Source of the DNA: Eubacterium limosum
GTDB taxonomy: Bacteria > Bacillota > Clostridia > Eubacteriales > Eubacteriaceae
Assembly: GCA_959020865.1 (NCBI GenBank)
Contig: CAUEUD010000040.1
Span: 1 to 20,825 of the forward strand
DNA: 20,825 nt
Direction: 5' to 3'
The notes under the pieces are model-generated. The model was not told where the DNA came from, ran no database searches, and saw only the letters and a program-made list of their open reading frames with translations. Of this stretch, positions 1 to 7,196 are shown in pieces. Both the position numbers and the translations under genes were made by a program. Position 1 is the first letter of the stretch, and each line of letters opens with the position of its first letter.

Positions 1-181
1 TAAAAAGAAGTATTTCGGGACTTACATCTTTGACTGCTATCACCCTCTGGTTGAAGGCATTCATCTGTCTGCCCTGGGAGAAACGCGTGTCAACGCTACA
101 GTGGATAACATTGAGGAAGCTGTTCAGGAGGCCCGCGAGGTATTGAAAAGCTGGCGCGCGGGCGCCAATGACAAACAGTAA
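1..181 (+). CDS. C-terminal fragment of an unidentified protein (5' end outside window)
   Basis: An open frame runs from the window edge (first full codon at base 2) to TAA at 179-181 and gives 59 residues. It begins KKKYFGTYIFDCYHPL, contains EGIHLSALGETRVNATV and ends in a charged, probably helical tail (IEEAVQEAREVLKSW). I do not recognise the family from this fragment. It reads toward the convergent mrnC gene and stops just before a bidirectional terminator, which supports it as the real end of a gene. No membrane segment or catalytic motif can be assigned. Confidence 0.6.
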   Translation, partial: KKKYFGTYIFDCYHPLVEGIHLSALGETRVNATVDNIEEAVQEAREVLKSWRAGANDKQ

Positions 182-183
182 AG

Positions 184-214
184 AAGCCCTGCTTTTATTA
201 ATAAGCAGGGCTTT
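184..214. terminator. Bidirectional terminator between the partial gene and mrnC
   Basis: A perfect 11-bp inverted repeat (AAGCCCTGCTT at 184-194, AAGCAGGGCTT at 203-213) with an 8-nt loop is followed on the plus strand by TTTATTTTATT. On the minus strand it is followed by TTCTTTACTG, a weaker U tract. It separates two convergent genes and can serve both. Confidence 0.85.
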
Positions 215-217
215 ATT

Positions 218-637
218 TTATTCGGACAGCAGGTCAATACCGCGCACCATCAACTCTTCAAGCCGTTCCGCCTGACCCGTCAGCTCCAGATAGCCGACAA
301 GGGCCTCGAGGCCGGTTGCATAACGGTAATCGATGGTTCTGGCATGTTTGGGCACATGGGAGCGGGTATTGCGGCCGCGCCTTACAATGGCCTGCTCCTC
401 ATCGGTCAAAGAGTCCATGAGAGCCAGCACCATTTTGGACTGCCCGTCGGCCTTGACGTACTTTATGGATTCTTTTGTCAGGTGGTTGACATTGGAGATA
501 CCGCCAGATACCAGAAAACGGCGGATATATTCGGAATAAACACCGTCGCCGATATAGGCAAGGGTCAATGGATTGAGGGCCCTTGCCTCAGCGATGGTGT
601 ATTTTTTGTGCAGACGTTGTTTTACGCTTTCTTCCAT
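218..637 (-). CDS. mrnC: Mini-ribonuclease 3 (MrnC), RNase III-like domain
   Basis: The protein is 139 residues, normal for MrnC, a dimeric RNase III-like enzyme without a dsRNA-binding domain. In Bacillus it matures the 3' and 5' ends of 23S rRNA; that role is carried over by homology. The RNase III signature is visible near the N terminus (NPLTLAYIGDGVYSEYIRR, acidic residue D31), followed by the family's HLTKESIKYVKADGQSKMV and RGRNTRSHVPKHA segments. The start ATG is preceded by AAGGAG lying inside the 3' end of cysS, and the two genes overlap by 16 nt, so translation is probably coupled. The rlmB gene that often follows in Firmicutes is absent; the unit ends at the terminator. Confidence 0.95.
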   Translation of the reverse strand: MEESVKQRLHKKYTIAEARALNPLTLAYIGDGVYSEYIRRFLVSGGISNVNHLTKESIKYVKADGQSKMVLALMDSLTDEEQAIVRRGRNTRSHVPKHARTIDYRYATGLEALVGYLELTGQAERLEELMVRGIDLLSE

Positions 638-2019
638 TTGACTCCTTCGCGCGTGTCCTCAAGGATAATGCCTTTGGCCAGCAGCGCGTCGCGGATTTCA
701 TCGGCCAGAGCAAAATCTTTATTTTTACGGGCTTCCTGGCGCTGAGCGATGAGGGCTTCTACCTCAGATTCCAGATCCGTTTCTTTTTCCTTTGCTGCCA
801 GCCCGATAACACCGGTCAGCTCCTTGAAAAGATCCAGCGCGGCTTTCACCGCCTCTCTGGAGGAGGCTTCGCTCAGGTGGGAGTTGGTATCCCGCACCAG
901 CTCAAAGATGGCGGCTATGGCGTCGGCAGTGTTCAGGTCGTCGTTCATGGCGTCAATGAAGCCTTTTTTGTATTGGGCCAGGCTGTCCGTCCATGTTTTT
1001 TCATCTTCGCTGGCGGCTTCTGTCTTGTTGTTTTCAAGCAGGTATTCCATCTGGTATTTGGCATTGTAGAGTCGTTCCAGAGCATTCTGGGCCTGCCCCA
1101 GCAGCTCGTCGGAGAAGTTGACAGGACTTCTGTAGTGGGCCATGAGCATGAACATGCGAACCACTTCCAGGTCGTAGTGTTTGGCGATGTCGCGCACAGT
1201 AAAGAAGTTGCCCTTGGATTTGGACATTTTTTCATTGTTGATGTTGATATACCCGTTGTGGACCCAGTAGTTGGCAAACTTGCAGCCACAGGAACCCTCA
1301 GACTGGGCGATCTCATTTTCGTGGTGGGGGAAGATCAGATCCTGACCGCCGCCGTGAATGTCAATGCTTTCCCCCAGATGTTTGCGGGACATGGCGGAGC
1401 ATTCGATGTGCCAGCCCGGGCGTCCCTGGCCCCAGGGGCTTTCCCAGTAGGGTTCTCCGTCTTTTTTCTTTTTCCAGAGAGCAAAGTCCAGAGGGCTGCG
1501 TTTTTCGTCGTTCACGTCGATACGCGCGCCGGATTTCAGATCGTCGATGGACTGCTTGGAGAGTTTTCCGTAGTCGTGAAAATGTTCGACCTGATAGTAG
1601 ACATTGCCGTCCACGTTGTAGGCCAGCCCGCGTGCCTCAAGCGCTTTAATCATTTCGATGATCTCGGGCATGTGGTCGCTGACACGCGGGTGCACGTCTG
1701 CCCGGCGGATGCCCAGAGCGTCGGCATCCTTGAAGTATTCTGCAATGTACTTGTCAGCGACCTCGGCGGCGGTAATGCCTTCCTCAATGCTGCGGTTGAT
1801 GATTTTGTCGTCCACATCGGTAAAGTTTTGAACAAACTTGACATCGTAGCCGATATATTCTAAAAAACGTCTGAGCACATCAAAGACAATGAAGGGACGG
1901 GCGTTGCCGATATGAAAGTAATTATAAACAGTCGGCCCGCAGGAGTACATCCGTACCTTGCCTTCTTCAATGGGAACAAACACTTCCTTTTTCTGGGTAA
2001 GGGTATTGTATAATTTCAT
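622..2019 (-). CDS. cysS: Cysteinyl-tRNA synthetase
   Basis: This 465-residue class I aminoacyl-tRNA synthetase charges tRNA-Cys with cysteine in the cytoplasm. Visible landmarks are MYSCGPTVYN with the first zinc ligand cysteine, the HIGH-type motif in YFHIGNARPF, the HIECSAMSRKHLG and IHGGGQDLIFPHHENE segments that hold further zinc ligands, and the KMSKS loop (EKMSKSKGNFFTV). The C terminus ends in the usual small basic domain (EEVKWKKA-like end). Length is typical. The ATG is preceded by AGAAGGAGAAAGCC, a strong ribosome binding site. The leader is only about 35 nt, too short for a T-box, so tRNA-sensing control is not evident. It is the first gene of a cysS-mrnC unit. Confidence 0.97.
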   Translation of the reverse strand: MKLYNTLTQKKEVFVPIEEGKVRMYSCGPTVYNYFHIGNARPFIVFDVLRRFLEYIGYDVKFVQNFTDVDDKIINRSIEEGITAAEVADKYIAEYFKDADALGIRRADVHPRVSDHMPEIIEMIKALEARGLAYNVDGNVYYQVEHFHDYGKLSKQSIDDLKSGARIDVNDEKRSPLDFALWKKKKDGEPYWESPWGQGRPGWHIECSAMSRKHLGESIDIHGGGQDLIFPHHENEIAQSEGSCGCKFANYWVHNGYININNEKMSKSKGNFFTVRDIAKHYDLEVVRMFMLMAHYRSPVNFSDELLGQAQNALERLYNAKYQMEYLLENNKTEAASEDEKTWTDSLAQYKKGFIDAMNDDLNTADAIAAIFELVRDTNSHLSEASSREAVKAALDLFKELTGVIGLAAKEKETDLESEVEALIAQRQEARKNKDFALADEIRDALLAKGIILEDTREGVKWKKA

Positions 2020-2054
2020 GGCTTTCTCCTTCTTTATTTTTTACGATTGTGTTT

Positions 2055-2063
2055 ATTATAGCA
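2055..2063 (-). promoter_or_regulatory. Extended -10 promoter of cysS-mrnC
   Basis: On the minus strand the sequence reads TGCTATAAT, an extended -10 (TGnTATAAT), about 36 bases before the cysS ATG. The -35 region at the right spacing is poor, as is usual for extended -10 promoters. Confidence 0.6.
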
Positions 2064-2149
2064 TAGGCAAAGCGGTTTTCCTATAAAGGAAATAAAAATC
2101 TGTTTACGTTCTCATGGAAAAGTATGGTATACAGGCAGGAGGGGAGTGG

Positions 2150-2155
2150 TATAAT
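2150..2155 (+). promoter_or_regulatory. Candidate extended -10 of the BASS transporter gene
   Basis: TGGTATAAT lies 44 bases before the preferred ATG at 2199. There is no convincing -35. An in-frame ATG (2154) overlaps this hexamer and has GGAGGGG upstream, so the element could instead be part of the coding sequence if that start is used. Confidence 0.4.
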
Positions 2156-2198
2156 GGTTGAAAGATTTGTAAATTTAGAATTGAAAAGAGAGAGAAAA

Positions 2199-3164
2199 AT
2201 GCAGTACTTAAGTCGTTTTAATGCTTTTATCGAAAAGTGGATGCCGCTGGTTACGCCGTCCTGTCTGATCATCGGGGTTGTTTTCTCGGCATGGCTGGGG
2301 CGGTTTGCATGGCTGGTCCCCTGGATTTTTGCCTTTATGACCTTTGCGGGCAGCCTTGGCTCTGGGTTTCGGGATATGAAGAAAATTGCCATGCATCCGG
2401 TCCCGCTGATCGTGGTTCTGCTGATCCTGCATATCGTGGTGCCGGTCACTGCTTTTCTGGTGGGCAGCCTGATTTTTGATGACCCGCTGCTGGTCACCGG
2501 GATTGTACTGGAGTTTATTGTGCCCACGGGCATTGTGAGCCTGGTCTGGGTCAATATTTACCACGGCAATTCGGCCCTGACGCTGTCCATTATTCTCATA
2601 GATACTCTGGTCGCGCCCTTTCTGGTGCCCTTCAGCCTGCATGTGCTCATGGGTTCTGCAGTGGAGATTTCGGTTGTCGGCATGATGAAGGATCTGGTGC
2701 TGATGATCGCAGTTCCGGCACTGCTGGCCATGACACTCAACCACGCCACCAGGGGGCAGGTCAAACACACCCTTTCACCGAAGCTTGCACCTCTCAGTAA
2801 AATAGGACTCATTCTGGTCGTTATGATCAATTCTTCCAAGGTTGCCCCTTTTTTCAGCCAGATGACACCCACCCTGCTGCTGGTAACCCTCGTCATTTTT
2901 CTGCTGGCCGTCAGTGGCTTTATCTGGGGATTTCTGGCTTCTAAAATCTTCAGGGAGGACAACGACGGGCGTGTCTCCATGACTTTTAACAGCGGGATGC
3001 GCAACATCAGCGCCGGAGCTGTGATCGCCGGGCAGTATTTTCCGCCTGAGGTCATGTTTCCAGTTATGATCGGGACGCTGTTTCAGCAGATTCTGGCGGC
3101 CCTGGCAGGCTTCTGTCTGGATCGGCTGGCGAGCCGTGAAAGTGTTGCCGAGAAAGTATCTTAA
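2199..3164 (+). CDS. Bile acid:sodium symporter (BASS/SBF) family transporter
   Basis: From the ATG at 2199 the protein is 321 residues, the usual size for the 10-helix BASS fold. Almost the whole chain is hydrophobic helices separated by short polar loops, for example IAMHPVPLIVVLLILHIVVPVTAFLVG and the second-half repeat NSGMRNISAGAVIAGQYFPPEV, the region that corresponds to the crossover and sodium-site helices of this family. Substrate cannot be read from sequence: relatives carry bile acids, pantoate, pyruvate or other organic anions, usually with sodium. A longer frame opens at 2124 and an alternative ATG with good GGAGG lies at 2154; I prefer 2199 because the extra N terminus is polar, absent from the family and overlaps a TATAAT. 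It appears monocistronic, with a terminator directly after it. Confidence 0.85.
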   Translation: MQYLSRFNAFIEKWMPLVTPSCLIIGVVFSAWLGRFAWLVPWIFAFMTFAGSLGSGFRDMKKIAMHPVPLIVVLLILHIVVPVTAFLVGSLIFDDPLLVTGIVLEFIVPTGIVSLVWVNIYHGNSALTLSIILIDTLVAPFLVPFSLHVLMGSAVEISVVGMMKDLVLMIAVPALLAMTLNHATRGQVKHTLSPKLAPLSKIGLILVVMINSSKVAPFFSQMTPTLLLVTLVIFLLAVSGFIWGFLASKIFREDNDGRVSMTFNSGMRNISAGAVIAGQYFPPEVMFPVMIGTLFQQILAALAGFCLDRLASRESVAEKVS

Positions 3165-3188
3165 TAAGGCTTGAAAATTTATCAATCT

Positions 3189-3211
3189 GCTCTCGTAAGA
3201 GGGCTTTTTTT
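3189..3211 (+). terminator. Terminator of the BASS transporter gene
   Basis: GCTCTC (3189-3194), loop GTAA, GAGGGC (3199-3204) form a 6-bp stem with one G-U pair, followed by seven T residues. It ends the transporter transcript before yaaA. Confidence 0.75.
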
Positions 3212-3258
3212 AGTGTATACTATATAGAAATACAAAAAACGAAAGAGGGTGTGTACGG

Positions 3259-4011
3259 ATGAAGATGATTTTATCGCCTGCGAAGAATCTCAGAACCTTT
3301 GAGCTGCCAGGCGCGGTAACCAGTCTGCCGGTGTTTGAAACAAAAACGGCAGAGCTGGCGGATATTCTCAAAGCCATGACAGAGGATGATTTTAAGGCGG
3401 CGATGCAGCTGAGTGACCAGCTGGCAGCTCTCAACAGAGATCGTTTTGCGGCATTCCGGTTTGACACAGACGGCACACCGGCGCTGCTGGCCTACGATGG
3501 ACAGCAGTACAAAGCTCTGGCGGCCGAAACCTTCACGCCGGAGGACTGGCAGTACGCAAACACGCACCTGCGGATTCTCGATGCCCTCTACGGCGTGCTG
3601 AAGCCCCTTGACAGCATTTACCCCTATCGGCTGGAAATGAAAAATAAAATTCTGAAAAAACAGTCCCTGTATGCCTTCTGGGGTGATCTGCTTTACCGCG
3701 AGATTACAGGCGAGGGAGACCTGCCTGTTGTGAACCTGGCCTCCGGCGAGTACGGCAGAGCGGTCGAAAAACATCTGAAATCTCCGGATGAAATGATCAC
3801 CTGCACCTTTAAGGTCATGAGAAACGGCGAAACCAAAACCCATTCTACCCAGTCCAAGCAGGCAAGAGGTTTGATGGCAGGCTGGATTATCCGCAATCGG
3901 GCGGAGAGCGCTGAGGCATTAAGAGACTTTGATGAGGACGGTTACCATCTGGATGAAACGCTTTCGTCTGACAGTGAACTTGTCTTTGTAAAAAACTTTC
4001 AGCACAGGTGA
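3259..4011 (+). CDS. yaaA: Peroxide stress protein YaaA (DUF328/UPF0246)
   Basis: The 250-residue length and signature motifs match YaaA: N-terminal MILSPAKNLRTF, YRLEMKNKIL, VVNLASGEY, and the C-terminal HSTQSKQARGLMAGWIIRNR. In Escherichia coli YaaA is a cytoplasmic DNA-binding protein that limits intracellular iron and DNA damage under hydrogen peroxide; its exact biochemistry is unsettled, and the role here rests on homology. The ATG at 3259 follows a GAGGG-containing leader. A TATACT element at 3216-3221 is a possible -10. The gene stands alone between a terminator and the yerC promoter. In an anaerobe such a gene would fit oxygen or peroxide protection. Confidence 0.93.
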   Translation: MKMILSPAKNLRTFELPGAVTSLPVFETKTAELADILKAMTEDDFKAAMQLSDQLAALNRDRFAAFRFDTDGTPALLAYDGQQYKALAAETFTPEDWQYANTHLRILDALYGVLKPLDSIYPYRLEMKNKILKKQSLYAFWGDLLYREITGEGDLPVVNLASGEYGRAVEKHLKSPDEMITCTFKVMRNGETKTHSTQSKQARGLMAGWIIRNRAESAEALRDFDEDGYHLDETLSSDSELVFVKNFQHR

Positions 4012-4045
4012 TTTTTTGATATTTCTTTGCTTTAGCTGTTCAGCA

Positions 4046-4054
4046 TGATATAAT
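4046..4054 (+). promoter_or_regulatory. Extended -10 promoter of the yerC-alaA-pspC-tsaE-ispD run
   Basis: TGATATAAT (4046-4054) is a perfect extended -10, with a weak -35 TTGCTT at 4027-4032 (16-bp spacer). It lies about 87 bases before the yerC ATG and is the only good promoter seen ahead of the five-gene run. The leader is A/T-rich with no clear hairpin. Confidence 0.65.
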
Positions 4055-4140
4055 AATCCCATACGCTTTAACGGAGTATAAGATAATTTTAAGTGTTATC
4101 AAAGATAATGATTTTAATTTAAGAAAACAGAGGTAAAACC

Positions 4141-4434
4141 ATGGATACAAATGATAAACGCAAAATGTTGGCCCAGGCCATTTTATCAATCGAATCGGAA
4201 GAAGAATGTTTTGAATTGTTAGAGGATATCTGTACTTTAAAAGAGGTTGACGATATGGCCAACCGCTTTCAGATCGCCATTTTATTATATGAAGGAAAAA
4301 CCTTTATCGACGTGGAAAACCAGACCGGCGCAAGCTCCGCGACCATCAGCCGCGTCAATCGCTGCCTGAAGCATGGAAAGGGGTATCGTCAGATCATCGA
4401 GAGGATATTTGACCAAAATGAAGGTGAGGATTAA
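4141..4434 (+). CDS. TrpR-like DNA-binding protein, YerC/YecD family
   Basis: A 97-residue protein of the TrpR-related YerC/YecD family. It is all helical, with the family hallmark DDMANRFQIAILLYEGKTF and then a helix-turn-helix in VENQTGASSATISRVNRCLKHG (about residues 60-82), the same place as the DNA-binding helices of TrpR. TrpR senses tryptophan; the ligand and targets of YerC proteins are not established. The start has AGAGGT upstream at good spacing. Its TAA shares one base with the ATG of the aminotransferase gene (4434), so the two are translationally coupled, which suggests an amino-acid-linked regulator acting on this operon. That last point is inference. Confidence 0.9.
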   Translation: MDTNDKRKMLAQAILSIESEEECFELLEDICTLKEVDDMANRFQIAILLYEGKTFIDVENQTGASSATISRVNRCLKHGKGYRQIIERIFDQNEGED

Positions 4435-5651
4435 TGAGAACTTTTAAAAAATCCAAAAAGCTGGACAACGTCTGTTATGATATCCGCGGCCCGGTCGTCG
4501 AGGAAGCAGACAGGATGACTGCGGAGGGGATTGACATCATCATGCTCAATACCGGAAATCCGCCGACCTTTAACCTGAACGCTCCGGACGAGGTTATCCG
4601 CGATATTCGCTATAACCTCAGAAGCTCTGAGGCTTACTGCCACTCCAAGGGAATTTTTCCGGCGCGCAAGGCCATTGTTCAGTATTATCAGACCAAAGGC
4701 CTTATGGATCTGGATGAGGAGGACGTGTATATCGGAAACGGCTCCAGTGAGCTGGTCTCTTTCTGTATGCAGGCACTGGTGGACGACGGCGATGAGATTT
4801 TAATCCCAGCGCCGGATTACCCGCTCTGGACCGCCTGCGCTACTCTGGCAGGGGGCAAGGCTGTCCACTATATCTGTGACGAGGAGTCCAACTGGTACCC
4901 GGACCTTGAAGATATCCGGAAGAAGATTACACCCAACACCAAGGGAATTGTCGTCATCAACCCCAACAACCCCACCGGGGCTGTTTACCCGAGGGAAATC
5001 CTTGAGGGAATTGTCAAGATTGCGGTTGAAAATGAGCTGATCATTTTTTCCGATGAGATTTATGACCAGATCATTTATGATGAAATCGAGCATGTGCCTA
5101 TGGGAACCCTCACCGATGAAACCCTGGTGGTCACTCTCAATGGGCTGTCGAAATCCCACCGTATTCCAGGCTTCAGGGTTGGATGGATGGTTTTTTCAGG
5201 AAACAGGGAAATGGCCAGAGATTATATCGAGGGCATCAACCTGCTGGCAACCATGCGTCTGTGCGCCAACGTGCCGGCCCAGTACGCTATCCAGACCTCC
5301 CTCGGCGGATACCAGAGTATCGACGACCTGGTGCGCCCAGGGGGGCGTCTTTACGAGCAGCGCAACATTGTTTACAAGCGGCTCAACGAGATCCCGGGTA
5401 TCAGCTGTGTCAAGCCTGACGGCGCGCTGTACTGTTTCCCGAAGATTGACATCAAACGCTTTAACATCACGGACGACGTTCAGTTTGCCCTGGATTTCCT
5501 CAAAAGGGAACGCGTGCTGCTGGTACAGGGCACAGGCTTTAACTGGGCAGAACCCGACCACTTCAGGGTGGTTTTTCTGCCAGCGCCCACACAGCTTGAA
5601 GAGACCATGGATCGCCTTCAGCGCTTCATGAGCGGTTATATACAAGGATAA
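4434..5651 (+). CDS. alaA: AlaA-type PLP aminotransferase (glutamate-pyruvate aminotransferase)
   Basis: The 405-residue protein resembles Escherichia coli AlaA (YfbQ) along its full length and has the same size as I remember it. Shared landmarks include KLDNVCYDIRGPV at the N terminus, PAPDYPLWTA, INPNNPTGAVY (N179), SDEIYDQIIYD (D207, Y210), the Schiff-base lysine K240 in NGLSKSHRIPGFRVGWMV, and MRLCANVPAQYAIQT. AlaA makes alanine from pyruvate and glutamate; relatives may accept other amino acids. It is a fold-type I, cytoplasmic, PLP-dependent enzyme. The ATG overlaps the yerC stop codon by one base, with GGTGAGG in the yerC end as ribosome binding site. The pspC gene starts 10 nt after its stop. 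Confidence 0.92.
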   Translation: MRTFKKSKKLDNVCYDIRGPVVEEADRMTAEGIDIIMLNTGNPPTFNLNAPDEVIRDIRYNLRSSEAYCHSKGIFPARKAIVQYYQTKGLMDLDEEDVYIGNGSSELVSFCMQALVDDGDEILIPAPDYPLWTACATLAGGKAVHYICDEESNWYPDLEDIRKKITPNTKGIVVINPNNPTGAVYPREILEGIVKIAVENELIIFSDEIYDQIIYDEIEHVPMGTLTDETLVVTLNGLSKSHRIPGFRVGWMVFSGNREMARDYIEGINLLATMRLCANVPAQYAIQTSLGGYQSIDDLVRPGGRLYEQRNIVYKRLNEIPGISCVKPDGALYCFPKIDIKRFNITDDVQFALDFLKRERVLLVQGTGFNWAEPDHFRVVFLPAPTQLEETMDRLQRFMSGYIQG

Positions 5652-5660
5652 TACAATTTT

Positions 5661-5966
5661 ATGAGTAATCGAAAAAAACGTCTGCTCAGAGACAAGCAAA
5701 ACGGAATCATCTCCGGTGTCTGCCAGGGGATCGGGGAATATCTGGGCGTCTCGCCCTGGATTTTTCGGGTATTATTTATTCTGCCCGTACTGCCGTTTGT
5801 ACTCAATTTTATCTCCGGTGTGGTCAGTATTCTCCTCTATGTGCTTTTATCCGCAGTGATCAAGGATAAGAACGGCAGCGCAGGAACAGGCCAGGATGAC
5901 AACGTGGTCGAGGTTGAGTACGAGATTGTCGATGACGAAGACGATCAGAAAAAATCGGATAGTTAG
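5661..5966 (+). CDS. PspC-domain membrane protein
   Basis: A 101-residue protein with an N-terminal PspC domain: the motif RLLRDKQNGIISGVCQGIGEYLGVSPWIFR is followed by a hydrophobic stretch at about residues 34-66 (VLFILPVLPFVLNFISGVVSILLYVLLSAVI), one or two membrane segments. The tail is very acidic (about residues 75-101, many D/E). PspC proteins sense or transmit envelope stress in the phage shock response; in Firmicutes the partner is often LiaI/LiaF-like, and none is seen here. It lies 10 nt after the aminotransferase gene and its TAG overlaps the AGGA ribosome binding site of tsaE. Confidence 0.88.
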   Translation: MSNRKKRLLRDKQNGIISGVCQGIGEYLGVSPWIFRVLFILPVLPFVLNFISGVVSILLYVLLSAVIKDKNGSAGTGQDDNVVEVEYEIVDDEDDQKKSDS

Positions 5967-5974
5967 GAATGTTC

Positions 5975-6439
5975 ATGAAAATCACAATAAAAACGGACTC
6001 TCCTGAGGCCACAAGACGGCTGGGAGCAGATTTCGGCAGCCTGTTAAGCGGCCCTCATACCATCCTGCTGACAGGAGGTATGGGGGCCGGTAAAACGGCT
6101 GTCACCAAGGGGATTGTCGAGGGGATGGGCATCTTTGATGATGTCAGCAGCCCGACCTATACCCTGGTTAACGCCTATGAGGACGGGGACAAAAGAGTCT
6201 ATCACTTTGATCTGTACCGTCTCGGGGACCCCGAGGAGCTCTACGAAATGGGTTTTGAGGACTACCTGAGCGAGGGGTGCAGCCTGATCATTGAATGGCC
6301 TCAGGTGGCCGGGGATTACCCCTTTGAATCCAAAATAATCTTTACTCTGGATCAGACTGAAAAACCGGAGGAGCGTCTCATCACCATTGAGACAGAGGAA
6401 AAACCAGTCATTGACGGCCTAAAAGAATTGGGATGGTGA
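5975..6439 (+). CDS. tsaE: tRNA threonylcarbamoyladenosine biosynthesis ATPase TsaE
   Basis: TsaE is the ATPase that works with TsaB, TsaC and TsaD to form threonylcarbamoyladenosine at position 37 of ANN-decoding tRNAs. The 155-residue chain shows the Walker A motif LTGGMGAGKT (K40), then SSPTYTLVNAY, YHFDLYRL and IEWPQ, the standard order for the family. Two ATGs are possible: 5969 leaves no gap after the AGGA at 5965-5968, while 5975 gives a 6-nt gap, so I use 5975. The usual partners tsaB and tsaD are not adjacent. ispD follows after 6 nt. Confidence 0.93.
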   Translation: MKITIKTDSPEATRRLGADFGSLLSGPHTILLTGGMGAGKTAVTKGIVEGMGIFDDVSSPTYTLVNAYEDGDKRVYHFDLYRLGDPEELYEMGFEDYLSEGCSLIIEWPQVAGDYPFESKIIFTLDQTEKPEERLITIETEEKPVIDGLKELGW

Positions 6440-6445
6440 AAAAGC

Positions 6446-7150
6446 ATGGAAAAGATAAAAACCAGTGTGATTATTCCCGCCGCCGGTCAGGGAACGCGCA
6501 TGAATGCGCCCATCAACAAGCAGTACCTGACCCTGCGGGGAAAGCCGATTCTGTCCTATACTCTGGATGTTTTTGAGCGCTGCTCCCTCATTGATGAGAT
6601 CATCCTGGTCATCAACAAAAATGAGTTTAAAATCTGCCGTCAGCAGGTTTTAAATCCGCACAGCTATTCCAAAATCAAGCTGGTGGAGGGCGGATCGACC
6701 CGTCAGAAGTCCGTTTATGAGGGACTGAAAAAGGTCAGCCCTCAGACCGATATTGTACTGGTCCATGACGGTGCGAGGCCTCTGATCAAGGAGGACATCA
6801 TTGTTCAAAGCATCTATGAAACCATTCAGCACAAGGCCACCATTGTGGCAGTGCCGGCCAAAAACACCATTAAGGTTGTCGAGAAGGACGGTTTTGTGGA
6901 ATATACGCCCAACAGGGATTTTCTGTTTGAGATCCAGACGCCCCAGACCTTTACCTATGATCTGCTTCTGGACGCCCACGAAAAGGCCATTCAGGAGGAT
7001 GTGGAGGGCACCGACGACGCCTTTTTGGTGGAGCGCATGTGTGTGCCGGTAAAAATCGTCCGAGGACATTACAACAATATTAAGATAACGACGCCTGAAG
7101 ACCTGATCATCGCTGAGTCGCTCATCGATCTTTTTTCAGGAGAGCAGTAG
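6446..7150 (+). CDS. ispD: 2-C-methyl-D-erythritol 4-phosphate cytidylyltransferase
   Basis: IspD transfers CMP from CTP to methylerythritol phosphate in the MEP pathway to isoprenoid precursors. The 234-residue protein has the CTP-binding PAAGQGTRM loop (residues 11-19), the following lysine in NKQYL, EGGSTRQKSVYEGL, VHDGARPL with a metal-binding aspartate, IQTPQTF and EGTDDAFLVE, all expected. It is the last gene of the yerC run and ends at a strong terminator. It converges on a carotenoid operon that consumes prenyl diphosphates; the two are not co-transcribed, but the adjacency of isoprenoid supply and use is noteworthy. Confidence 0.96.
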   Translation: MEKIKTSVIIPAAGQGTRMNAPINKQYLTLRGKPILSYTLDVFERCSLIDEIILVINKNEFKICRQQVLNPHSYSKIKLVEGGSTRQKSVYEGLKKVSPQTDIVLVHDGARPLIKEDIIVQSIYETIQHKATIVAVPAKNTIKVVEKDGFVEYTPNRDFLFEIQTPQTFTYDLLLDAHEKAIQEDVEGTDDAFLVERMCVPVKIVRGHYNNIKITTPEDLIIAESLIDLFSGEQ

Positions 7151-7190
7151 AAAAGACCATTTTCCCGTTGGAAAATGGTCTTTTCTATTT
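7148..7190. terminator. Bidirectional terminator between ispD and the carotenoid operon
   Basis: A perfect 18-bp inverted repeat (7148-7165 and 7170-7187) with a CGTT loop. The arms begin and end in A/T-rich blocks (TAGAAAAGACC and GGTCTTTTCTA), so each strand ends in a U-rich tract after the stem. It lies between the convergent stops of ispD and the DUF92 gene. Confidence 0.92.
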
Positions 7191-7196
7191 GCGCTT

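Noticed and set aside
583..1863. 426-codon plus-strand open frame opposite cysS
   Set aside because: It lies antisense within a clearly identified cysS, has low-complexity Val/Phe/His-rich content typical of a mirrored frame, and has no ribosome binding site or recognisable domain.
2020..2123. T-box or other leader riboswitch upstream of cysS
   Set aside because: The promoter's -10 is only about 36 bases before the ATG, leaving no room for a T-box, and no AGGGTGGNACCGCG-like element is present.
2208..3185. Minus-strand open frames opposite the BASS transporter
   Set aside because: Their translations are Gln/His/Arg-rich mirrors of a hydrophobic membrane protein and show no domain or start signals.
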